Source: Bufo bufo (taxonomy: Eukaryota; Chordata; Amphibia; Anura; Bufonidae). Taken from it: DNA of 64,000 nt. A model generated the notes under the pieces. It was given only the letters and a program-made list of their open reading frames with translations. It ran no database searches and had not been told where the DNA came from. The translations under genes were made by a program, and so were the position numbers. The stretch is taken from contig NC_053391.1 in NCBI RefSeq assembly GCF_905171765.1, positions 658,274,359-658,338,358 of the forward strand. Direction: 5' to 3'. Positions 54,590 through 64,000 of the stretch are shown here, piece by piece. Within the stretch, counting starts at the first letter, position 1. Each line of letters starts with the position of its first letter.

Positions 54590-55360
54590 TATCCACAGTG
54601 CCTTCATAACAGTGACATCCACAGTGTCCCCATAACAGTGACATCCACAGTGTCCTCATAACAGTTACATCTACAGCACCCACATAACAGTGACATCCAC
54701 AATGATCCCATAACCATAACAGTGACATCCACAGATCCCACATAACAGTGTCATCTACAGTGTCTCCATAACAGTGACATCCACAGTGCCCCATAACAGT
54801 GACATCCAAAGGCCCCTATAACAGTTACATCCACAGATCCCCCATAACAGTGATATCCACAGTGCCCCCAAAACCGTTACATCCACAGATCCCCCATAAC
54901 AGTGATATCCACATTGCCCCCATAACAGTGACATCCACAGGCCCTCATCACAGTGACATCCACAGATCCCCCATAACAGTGATATCCACAGTGCCCCCAA
55001 AACCGTTACATGCACAGATCCCCCATAACAGTGACATCCACATTGCCCCCATAACAGTGACATCCACAGGCCCCCACAACAGTGACATCCACAGTGCCCC
55101 CATAACAGTGACATCCACAGTGCCCCCATAACAGTGACATCCACAGACACCCATCCCAGTGACATTCACAGATCCCCCATAACAGTGACATCCACAGTGC
55201 CCCCATAACAGTGACATCCACAGGCCCCCATAACAGTGACATCCACAGTGCACCCATAACAGTGACATCCACAGTGCCCCCGTAACAGTGACATCTAGAG
55301 CACCCCCATAACAGTGTCACTGTTATGGAAGCACTGTGGATATCACTGTTATGGGGTCAC
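54590..55360. repeat. 25-27-bp minisatellite, same core as 15.4-16.0 kb
   Basis: 'cataacagtgacatccacag' plus 'tgcccc' repeats about 28 times, the reverse complement of the 15377-16030 unit. The last units (about 55308-55350) turn round ('gtgtcactgttatgg'), making a small hairpin. Cys-rich open frames such as MSLLWGHCGCHCYGG are repeat translations. Confidence 0.92.
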
Positions 55361-55825
55361 TCTCGATTTTATCTACAGTTCCCCACAACAGTGCCATCTA
55401 CATTCCCCTATAACAGTTCATCCACAGTGCCCCCATGTGCCATCCACAGTGCCCCTATTGACATCCACAGTGCCCCCAAAGTATCCATTGTGCCTTCCAC
55501 AGTGCCACCAAAGTGCTCCCATGTGCTATCCACAGTGCCCCTAATGACATCCACAGTGCCCCTAATGACATCCACAGTGCCCATGTGCCATCAATAGTGC
55601 CCCTAATGACATCCACAGTGCCCCCATATGCCATACACAGTGCCCCCAAAGTGTCCATGTGCCATCCATAGTGCCCCTGACATCCACAGTGCCCCCAAAG
55701 TGCCATCCACAGTTCCCACAAGTGCACCCATGTGCCATCCACATTGCCCACAAAGCCACCCATGTGACATCCAAAGTGCCCCCCGTGTGCAATCCACAGC
55801 TCCCCCAATGACCTCCAGAGCATAT
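55361..55825. repeat. Related minisatellite 'ccatccacagtgcccc'
   Basis: Less regular units built on 'gtgccatccacagtgcccc' and 'aatgacatccacagtgcccc', continuing the preceding array. Confidence 0.85.
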
Positions 55826-56310
55826 CGATCAGCCTCTGTGGCTGATCGCTATGCTGTCACTCATGTACAGCGCTTACATCGCACTGTACATGAGTCAGTA
55901 CAGGCTTCACATCGAAGCCTGTACACTCAGAAGACGGCTGGCGGTCCCGGCGCATGCGCAGTGCATGTTTGTATGGCGCCGGAGCAGAGATACTGCGCAT
56001 GCGCACTGTAATTGTGCGTACTGCGCCTGCGTTGGTGAAGAAGATGGAGGCCGGCGCTTCGACTTGCAGGAGGCGGTGACGTCATTAGTGACGATCAGTC
56101 TCCTGCTCAAGCCAGGAAGAGAAGAGCGGAAGACAAGGAGACAGACTTTGCCCGGAAGAACAGAAAAGCCATCAGGAGGGACCACGTGACTGGGAGGCAG
56201 ATCTCAAGAACGGCTGCACTGTGGAAGGTAAGTATGTGAGCAATAATATTTCCTACAAAGGTTAGATTTTTAAAGCCAAAAAAAGGTTAAGCCCGGAGAA
56301 CCCCTTTAAT
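55826..56310. mobile_element. Hairpin cluster ending as a T2-like MITE
   Basis: Three hairpins in a row: 'agcgatcagccacag'-type arms around 55822-55853, 'actcatgtacag' with 'ctgtacatgagt' (55860-55895), and 'gtacaggcttc' with 'gaagcctgtac' (55900-55924). CG-rich 'gcgcatgcgcagt' words follow, and the end is 'ggagaacccctttaa', a T2-like terminus. The matching left terminus was not found. Confidence 0.55.
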
Positions 56311-56710
56311 TGTCCACCAGCTAGTCTACTGTAGTCCACTATAAACATGTATAGGGAACACAGAATAAGAAGCTGCCAGACCACCTAGAAGGATATTATC
56401 TCTTGTGGAAAAAAATGGATCAGGCCTATTGAAAGCCAATATGCCTACATCTGGAGGCTTCCATACACTTCAGAAAGTTGACCAACTGGTAGAAATGAAA
56501 GTCTTCTTTTTCATTTTTCTTTTAGAATATCTTCTTTAAAAAGGCTTTGAGTATTTAAAGGTTTCAAGGTGCAGAAGCAATATAAGCTTCATGTCCTAGT
56601 GGATGTTCTAAAAAGAGTTCATTTTCATTAAAACAATCTGCGCATTAAAGAATTTACAAGGAAGCTACAAGGGTCTAATTATGCATTTATCGAATCAGAT
56701 AAGCCATTAC
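56311..56710. other. Intron adjoining the contactin exon
   Basis: No repeat or gene was recognised; it begins downstream of the splice donor at 56709-56710. Confidence 0.6.
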
Positions 56711-56838
56711 CTGTAACAGACACAACTGTTGTAATTTCTGCAGAACCAAACATATTTTCCCCATGGCATGTGTATTTTCCTTCATCTGATTTAGAAGCGT
56801 TTAAGATCCGTAAACTTCCATCTGGAAGAACAGCTATC
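56711..56838 (-). CDS. cntn5: Contactin exon: end of an Ig domain (probably Ig5)
   Basis: A 128-base exon on the minus strand. The acceptor is a pyrimidine tract ending 'ctttttccag' and the donor is 'gtaatg'. One base completes the previous codon; 42 codons follow ([20 protein letters not shown], then [19 protein letters not shown]), and a final G opens the next codon. DEGKYTC is the F-strand signature of an Ig fold. The phase fits the 49933-50108 exon exactly, which supports real splicing over a chance match. Contactins are neural adhesion proteins with six Ig and four fibronectin-III domains. Paralogue choice (contactin-5) is less certain than the family. Confidence 0.9.
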
Positions 56839-57303
56839 CTGGAAAAAGAGAGTATTTTTTTATACATCTGGAGTCACAGAGGGATAAAACTTAGATTTTA
56901 ACAAAAATCATTAAGAAACATAATAGCATAGTAACTCCCAATCAACCCTCAGACCAAGGACCCATCTCCAGTAAACCACTGACCCATAATGTCAAACATG
57001 ATTTCACTCACAAAAAAAAAACACCAAGACCCCTTTTTTTTGTGAGTTCCATAGTTTCACTGTTTTTACAGTAAAGAATCCTTGTCTGTGATGATGTAGA
57101 AGCCTTATTTTCTCTAGATGTATCTAGACAATCTTGGATATAAATCGAGAGAGATCTCTGTGTTGACTTTTGATATTATTTATACACAGTTATTAGATTT
57201 TTTCTTAGATAATTTTTTATTTTTTTTTGCTTTTAGTATTCTTTCTTGGTACTTTAGTTCACCCATTCAATTTATTACATCAGTCGCCCACCTCGGAACC
57301 CCT
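56839..57303. other. Intron upstream of the exon, nothing recognised
   Basis: AT-rich. The last bases 'cggaacccctttaa' look like a T2-like terminus meeting the next carrier at TTAA 57304-57307. Confidence 0.5.
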
Positions 57304-57944
57304 TTAACCACCTCAGCCCCCAGTGCTTAAACACCCTGAAAGACCAGGCCACTTTTTACACTTCTGACCTACACTACTTTCACCGTTTATTGCTCGGTCA
57401 TGCAACTTACCACCCAAATGAATTTTACCTCCTTTTCTTCTCACTAATAGAGCTTTCATTTGGTGGTATTTCATTGCTGCTGACATTTTTACTTTTTTTG
57501 TTATTAATCGAAATTTAACGATTTTTTTGCAAAAAAATGACATTTTTCACTTTCAGTTGTAAAATTTTGCAAAAAAAAACGACATCCATATAGAAATTTT
57601 GCTCTAAATTTATAGTTCTACATGTCTTTGATAAAAAAAAAATGTTTGGGTAAAAAAAAAATGGTTTGGGTAAAAGTTATAGCGTTTACAAACTATGGTA
57701 CAAAAATGTGAATTTCCGCTTTTTGAAGCAGCTCTGACTTTCTGAGCACCTGTCATGTTTCCTGAGGTTCTACAATGCCCAGACAGTACAAACACCCCAC
57801 AAATGACCCCATTTCTGAAAGTACACACCCTAAGGTATTCGCTGATGGGCATAGTGAGTTCATAGAACTTTTTATTTTTTGTCACAAGTTAGCGGAAAAT
57901 GATGATTTTTTTTTTTTTTTTTTCTTACAAAGTCTCATATTCCA

Positions 57945-60490
57945 CTAACTTGTGACAAAAAATAAAAAGTTCTATGAACTCACTATGCCCATCAGCGAAT
58001 ACCTTGGGGTCTCTTCTTTCCAAAATGGGGTCACTTGTGGGGTAGTTATACTGCCCTGGCATTCTAGGGGCCCAAATGTGTGGTAAGGAGTTTGAAATCA
58101 AATTCTGTAAAAAATGACCTGTGAAATCCGAAAGGTGCTCTTTGGAATATGGGCCCCTTTGCCCACCTAGGCTGCAAAAAAGTGTCACACATCTGGTATC
58201 TCCGTACTCAGGAGAAGGTGGGGAATGTGTTTTGGGGTGTCATTTTATATATACCCATGCTGGGTGAGAGAAATATCTTGGCAAAAGACAACTTTTCCCA
58301 TTTTTTTATACACAGTTGTCATTTGACCAAGATATTTATCTCACCCAGCATGGGTATATGTAAAAAGACACCCCAAAACACATTCCTCAACTTCTCCTGA
58401 GTACGGGGATACCAGATGTGTGACACTTTTTTGCAGCCTAGGTGGGCAAAGGGGCCCATATTCCAAAGAGCACCTTTCGGATTTCACTCCTCATTTTTTC
58501 CTGAATTTGATTTCAAACTCCTTACCACACATTTGGGCCCCTAGAATACCAGGGCAGTATAACTACCCCACAAGTGACCCCATTTTGGAAAGAAGACACC
58601 CCAAGGTATTCCGTGAGGGGCATGGCGAGTTCCTAGAATTTTTTATTTTTTGTCACAAGTTAGTGGAAAATGATGATTTTTTTTTTTTTTTTTTTTTCAT
58701 ACAAAGTCTCATATTCCACAAACTTGTGACAAAAAATAAAAACTTCCATGAACTCACTATGCCCATCAGCGAATACCTTGGGGTCTCTTCTTTCCAAAAT
58801 GGGGTCACTTGTGGGGTAGTTATACTGCCCTGGCATTCTAGGGGCCCAAATGTGTGGTAAGTAGGTAAATGACCTGTGAAATCCGAAAGGTGCTCTTTGG
58901 AATGTGGGCCCCTTTGCCCACCTAGGCTGCAAAAAAGTGTCACACATCTGGTATCTCTGTATTCAGGAGAAGTTGAGGAATGTGTTTTGGGGTGTCTTTT
59001 TACATATACCCATGCTGGGTGAGATAAATATCTTGGTCAAATGCCAACTTTGTGTAAAAAAATGGGAAAAGTTGTCTTTTGCCAAGATATTTCTCTCACC
59101 CAGCATGGGTATATGTAAAATGACACCCCAAAACACATTCCCCAACTTCTCCCGATTACGGAGATACCAGATGTGTGACACTTTTTTGCAGCCGAGGTGG
59201 GCAAAGGGGCCCATATTCAAAAGAGCACCTTTCGGATTTCACAGGTCATTTTTTACAGAATTTGATTTCAAACTCCTTACCACACATTTGGGCCCCTAGA
59301 ATGCCAGGGCAGTATAACTACCCCACAAGTGACCCCATTTTGGAAAGAAGAGACCCCAAGGTATTCGCTGATGGGCATAGTGAGTTCATGGAAGTTTTTA
59401 TTTTTTGTCACAAGTTAGTGGAATATGAGACTTTGTATGAAAAAAAAAAATAAAAAAAAAATAAGCATTTTCCACTAACTTGTGACAAAAAATAAAAAAT
59501 TCTAGGAACTCGCCATGCCCCTCACGGAATACCTTGGGGTGTCTTCTTTCCAAAATGGGGTCACTTGTGGGGTAGTTATACTGCCCTGGCATTTTCCAGG
59601 GGCCCTAATGTGTGGTAAGTAGGTAAATGACCTGTGAAATCCTAAAGGTGCTCTTTGGAATATGGGCCCCTTTGCCCACCTAGGCTGCAAAAAAGTGTCA
59701 CACATGTGGTATCGCCGTATTCAGGAGATGTTGGGGAATGTGTTTTGGGGTGTCATTTTACATATACCCATGCTGGGTGAGAGAAATATCTTGGCAAAAG
59801 ACAACTTTTCCCAATTTTTTATACAAAGTTGGCATGTGACCAAGATATTTCTCTCACCCAGCATGGGTATATGTAAAATGACACCCCAAAACACATTCCC
59901 CAACTTCTCCTGAGTACGGCGATACCAGATGTGTGACACTTTTTTGCAGCCTAGATGCGCAAAGGTGCCCAAATTCCTTTTAGGAGGGCATTTTTAGACA
60001 TTTGGATACCAGACTTCTTCTCACGCTTTGGGGCCCCTAGAATGCCAGGGCAGTATAAATACCCCACATGTGACCCCATTTTGGAAAGAAGACACCCCAA
60101 GGTATTCAATGAGGGGCATGGCGAGTTCATAGAAATTTTTTTTTTTTGGCACAAGTTAGCGGAAATTGATATTTTTAATTTTTTTCTCACAAAGTCTCCC
60201 GTTCCGCTAACTTGGGACAAAAATTTCAATCTTTCATGGACTCAATATGCCCCTCACGGAATACCTGGGGGTGTCTTCTTTCCGAAATGGGGTCACATGT
60301 GGGGTATTTATACTGCCCTGGCATTCTAGGGGCCCTAAAGCGTGAGAAGAAGTCTGGAATATAAATGTCTAAAAAATTTTACGCATTTGGATTCCGTGAG
60401 GGGTATGGTGAGTTCATGTGAGATTTTATTTTTTGACACAAGTTAGTGGAATATGAGACTTTGTAAGAAAAAAAAAAAATAATTCCGCTA
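57945..60490. repeat. Palindromic D units of carrier II copy 2
   Basis: Three long palindromes (about 57945-58665, 58728-59421, 59473-60162) and one short one (60195-60490), the same number and order as in copy 1. Frames starting MGPFAHLGCKKVSHIWY occur on both strands because of the symmetry. Confidence 0.92.
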
Positions 60491-60499
60491 ACTTGGGCC

Positions 60500-62400
60500 A
60501 AAAAAATATCTGAATGGAGCCTTACAGAGGGGTGATCAATGACAGGGGGGTGATCAATGACAGGGGGGTGATCAATGACAGGGGGGTGATCAGGGAGTCT
60601 ATATGGGGTGATAACCACAGTCATTGATCACGCCCGTGTAAGGCTTCATTCAGACGTCCGGATGCGTTTTGCGGATCCGATCCATCTATCAGTGCATCCG
60701 TAAAAATCATGCGGACATCTGAATGGAGCTTTACAGGGGGGTAATCAATGACAGGGGGGTAATCAATGACAGGGGGGTAATCAATGACAGGGGGGTGATC
60801 AGGGAGTCTATATGGGGTGATCACCACAGTCATTGATCATGCCCCTGTAAGGCTTCATTCAGACGTCCGGATGCGTTTTGCGGATCCGATCCATCTATCA
60901 GTGCATCCGTAAAAATCATGCGGACATCTGAATGGAGCTTTACAGGGGGGTTATCAATGACAGGGGGGTGATCACCACAGTCATTGATCATGCCCCTGTA
61001 AGGCTTCATTCAGACGACCGGATGCGTTTTGCGGATCCGATCCATCTATCAGTGCATCCGTAAAAATCATGCGGACATCTGAATGGAGCTTTACAGGGGG
61101 GTGATCAGGGAGTCTATATGGGGTGATCACCACAGTCATTGATCATGCCCCTGTAAGGCTTCATTCAGACGTCCGGATGCGTTTTGCGGATCCGATCCAT
61201 CTATCAGTGCATCCGTAAAAATCATGCGGACATCTGAATGGAGCTTTACAGGGGGGTAATCAATGACAGGGGGGTAATCAATGACAGGGGGGTGATCAGG
61301 GAGTCTATATGGGGTGATCACCACAGTCATTGATCATGCCCCTGTAAGGCTTCATTCAGACGTCCGGATGCGTTTTGCGGATCCGATCCATCTATCAGTG
61401 CATCCGTAAAAATCATGCGGACATCTGAATGGAGCTTTACAGGGGGGTAATCAATGACAGGGGGGTGATCACCACAGTCATTGATCATGCCCCTGTAAGG
61501 CTTCATTCAGACGACCGGATGCGTTTTGCGGATCCGATCCATCTATCAGTGCATCCGTAAAAATCATGCGGACATCTGAATGGAGCTTTACAGGGGGGTG
61601 ATCAGGGAGTCTATATGGGGTGATCACCACAGTCATTGATCACGCCCCTGTAAGGCTTCATTCAGACGTCCGGATGCGTTTTGCGGATCCGATCCATCTA
61701 TCAGTGCATCCGTAAAAATCATGCGGACATCTGAATGGAGCTTTACAGGGGGGTGATCAATGACAGGGGGGTAATCAATGACAGGGGGGTGATCAGGGAG
61801 TCTATATGGGGTGATCACCACAGTCATTGATCATGCCCCTGTAAGGCTTCATTCAGACGTCCGGATGCGTTTTGCGGATCCGATCCATCTATCAGTGCAT
61901 CCGTAAAAATCATGCGGACATCTGAATGGAGCTTTACAGGGGGGTAATCAATGACAGGGGGGTGATCACCACAGTCATTGATCATGCCCCTGTAAGGCTT
62001 CATTCAGACGACCGGATGCGTTTTGCGGATCCGATCCATGTATCAGTGCATCCGTAAAAATCATGCGGACATCTGAATGGAGCTTTACAGGGGGGTAATC
62101 AATGGCAGGGGGGTAATCAATGACAGGGGGGTGATCAGGGAGTCTATATGGGGTGATCACCACAGTCATTGATCACGCCCCTGTAAGGCTTCATTCAGAC
62201 GTCCGGATGCGTTTTGCGGATCCGATCCATCTATCAGTGGATCCGTAAAAATCATGCGGACGTCTGAATGGAGCTTTACAGGGGGTTGATCAATGACAGG
62301 GGGGTAATCAATGACAGGGGGTGATCAGGGAGTCTATATGGGGTGATCAGGGGTGATCAGGGGTGATCAGGGGTGATCAGGGGCTAATAAGGGGTTAATA
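60500..62400. repeat. C-unit array with a 497-bp higher-order period
   Basis: 'aggcttcattcagacg' occurs at 60641, 60850, 61001, 61156, 61347, 61498, 61653, 61844, 61995 and 62186. The spacings 151, 155, 191 repeat twice, giving a 497-base higher-order unit; the last set lacks the 155 step. 'tgatcagggagtctatatgg' and 'caatgacaggggggt' fill the spacers. Confidence 0.93.
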
Positions 62401-62781
62401 AGTGACGGGGGGGGGGGGGTGTAGTGTAGTGTAGTGGTGCTTGGTGCTACTTTACTGAGCTACCTGTGTCCTCTGGTGGTCGATCCAAACAAAGGGGACC
62501 ACCAGAGGACCAGGTAGCAGGTATATTAGACGCTGTTATCAAAACAGCGTCTAATATACCTGTTAGGGGTTAAAAAAAACACATCTCCAGCCTGCCAGCG
62601 AACGATCGCCGCTGGCAGGCTGGAGATCAACTCTCTTACCTTCCGTTCCTGTGAGCGCGCGCGCCTGTGTGCGCGCGTTCACAGGAAGTCTCGCGTCTCG
62701 CGAGATGACGCGTATATGCGTGACTGTGCGCAGCGCTGCCACCTCCGGAACGCTATCCTGCGTTAGGCGGTCCGGAGGTGG
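62400..62781. repeat. GC-rich foldback end of carrier II copy 2
   Basis: The hairpin series of 42045-42420 in reverse, e.g. 'caggtatattagacgctgtt' near 62519 and 'ctccagcctgccagcgaacg' near 62585. A poly-G run lies near 62407. Confidence 0.88.
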
Positions 62782-63258
62782 TTAAAGGGGTTGTCCGGGT
62801 TCAGAGCTGAACCCGGACACACCCTTATTTTCACCCAGGCAGCCCCCCTGAGGCTAGCATGAGAGCATCTCATGCTCCGATGTACTCCAGGGCCCTGCGC
62901 TAAATTGCGCAGTGTACGGGTTCTTTTGTTTTCAATAACACACTGCCGGGCAGTAACTTCCGTCCGGCAGTGTGTTCAGTGACGTCACCGGCTCTGAGGG
63001 GCGGGCTTTAGCTCTGCCCTAACCGTTTTACTGGCTAGGGCAGAGCTAAATCCCGCCCATCAGTGCCGGTGACGTCACCGGGGTTCCTATCAGCCCCATG
63101 GAGAGCCCCGGTACGTCACCGGAACTCCTAAAAATGCCTTTGCCCTGCCCTGGAGAGCATAAGAGCATGAACTGCTCCGATGCTCATGTCAGGAGGGCTG
63201 CCGGGGTGAAAATGGAGGGATGTCCGGGTTCAGCTCTGAACCCGGACAACCCCTTTAA
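62782..63258. mobile_element. T2-like MITE bridging two carriers
   Basis: TTAAAGGGGTTGTCCGGGTT at the left, inverted at the right as 'aacccggacaacccctttaa'. Each end also contains the hairpin 'gggttcagagctgaaccc' or a variant. It shares TTAA with carrier copy 2 on one side and copy 3 on the other. Confidence 0.9.
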
Positions 63259-64000
63259 CCACCTCAGCCCCCAGTGCTTAAACACCCTGAAAGACCAGGC
63301 CACTTTTTACACTTCTGACCTACACTACTTTCACCGTTTATTGCTCGGTCATGCAACTTACCACCCAAATGAATTTTACCTCCTTTTCTTCTCACTAATA
63401 GAGCTTTCATTTGGTGGTATTTCATTGCTGCTGACATTTTTACTTTTTTTGTTATTAATCGAAATTTAACGATTTTTTTGCAAAAAAATGACATTTTTCA
63501 CTTTCAGTTGTAAAATTTTGCAAAAAAAACGACATCCACGACATATTGTTCTACATGTCTTTGATAAAAAAAAAATGTTTGGGTAAAAAAAAAATGGTTT
63601 GGGTAAAAGTTATAGCGTTTATAAACTATGGTACAAAAATGTGAATTTCCGCTTTTTGAAGCAGCTCTGACTTTCTGAGCACCTGTCATGTTTCCTGAGG
63701 TTCTACAATGGCCAGACAGTACAAACACCCCACAAATGACCCCATTTCTGAAAGTACACACCCTAAGGTATTCGCTGATGGGCATAGTGAGTTCATAGAA
63801 CTTTTTATTTTTTGTCACAAGTTAGCGGAAAATGATGATTTTTTTTTTTTTTTTTTTTTCTTACAAAGTCTCATATTCCACTAACTTGTGACAAAAAATA
63901 AAAAGTTCTATGAACTCACTATGCCCATCAGCGAATACCTTGGGGTCTCTTCTTTCCAAAATGGGTCACTTTGTGGGTATTATACTGCCCTGGCATTCTG
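63259..64000. mobile_element. Satellite carrier family II, copy 3 (runs off the window)
   Basis: Begins CCACCTCAGCCCCCAGTGCT and is almost base-for-base the start of copy 2 (57308 on), apart from a small deletion near 63538-63550 and T-run lengths. It continues past 64000. Confidence 0.9.

Larger units (their letters stand above)
57308..62781. mobile_element. Satellite carrier family II, copy 2 (opposite orientation)
   Basis: A 5.5-kb element between TTAA 57304-57307 and 62782-62785, with ends CCACCTCAGCCCCC and, inverted, CCACCTCCGGACCGCC. Order: AT-rich end (57308-57870), palindromic D units (57945-60490), GATC/C-unit array (60500-62400), GC-rich foldback end (62400-62781). This is the mirror image of copy 1 and lacks its hAT MITE. 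Confidence 0.85.

Noticed and set aside
54558..55320. Cys-rich frames of 83-136 codons (MSLLWGHCGCHCYGG type)
   Set aside because: Direct translation of the 25-27-bp minisatellite; all frames are similarly open because the unit has few stop codons.
44599..59972. A family of 83-codon frames starting MGPFAHLGCKKVSHIWY, on both strands, in 42-60 kb
   Set aside because: They lie in palindromic satellite units, so the same words appear on both strands by symmetry. There is no start context, splice site or known domain, and many copies are shifted or shortened.

Overview
The window is a repeat-saturated piece of a vertebrate genome, most likely a frog or toad (anuran). The reasons are many TTAA-flanked MITEs with TTAAAGG-type ends (the T2 style known from Xenopus), several Tc1 families, a chromodomain Gypsy element, L1 remnants and long satellite blocks. 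It holds no bacterial-style genes. The only host coding sequence I can support is two exons on the minus strand, 56711-56838 and 49933-50108. They encode the end of one immunoglobulin domain and the start of the next, join in frame across matching splice sites, and look like a contactin, most like contactin-5. The window would then be intron sequence of a contactin gene: at least 49.9 kb downstream of the second exon, 6.6 kb between the exons, and at least 7 kb upstream of the first.

Layout. 0.9-2.6 kb: nested T2-like MITEs. 2.6-4.2 kb: Tc1 element (DD34E spacing) with a damaged transposase. 4.3-8.9 kb: a hAT-like element with a perfect 8-bp target duplication; it carries minisatellites, a small hAT MITE and a Tc1 element whose 338-codon transposase is open and has DD37E spacing. 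8.9-15.2 kb: sparse MITEs. 15.2-20.4 kb: a TIR element, a 27-bp minisatellite and a gag-only LTR-type element with six 90-bp repeats. 20.6-22.2 kb: a dead Tc1. 22.4-38.8 kb: a single Tc1 element blown up to 16.4 kb by nested insertions. These are a foldback MITE, satellite carriers, a Gypsy element that itself contains a solo LTR, and a T2-like MITE with a chimeric patch. 39.3-41.6 kb: another Tc1 with a DD35E Tc1 inside one end. 42.0-46.8, 57.3-62.8 and 63.3 kb to the end: three copies of a large TTAA-flanked element whose body is satellite DNA. 47.1-57.3 kb: the two exons, an L1 fragment, MITEs, another satellite carrier and minisatellites.

The most unusual system is the set of TTAA-bounded 'satellite carriers'. 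Two families each have a GC-rich foldback end, tandem arrays in the middle and a conserved AT-rich end, with no protein of their own. One carrier sits in a copy of a repeat that also occurs nearby without it. Several share a single TTAA with a T2-like MITE. Two oppositely oriented carriers flank the two host exons.

Limits: everything is by eye. Boundaries in satellite regions are approximate, and family names rest on termini, target-site duplications and recognisable protein motifs, not on searches.
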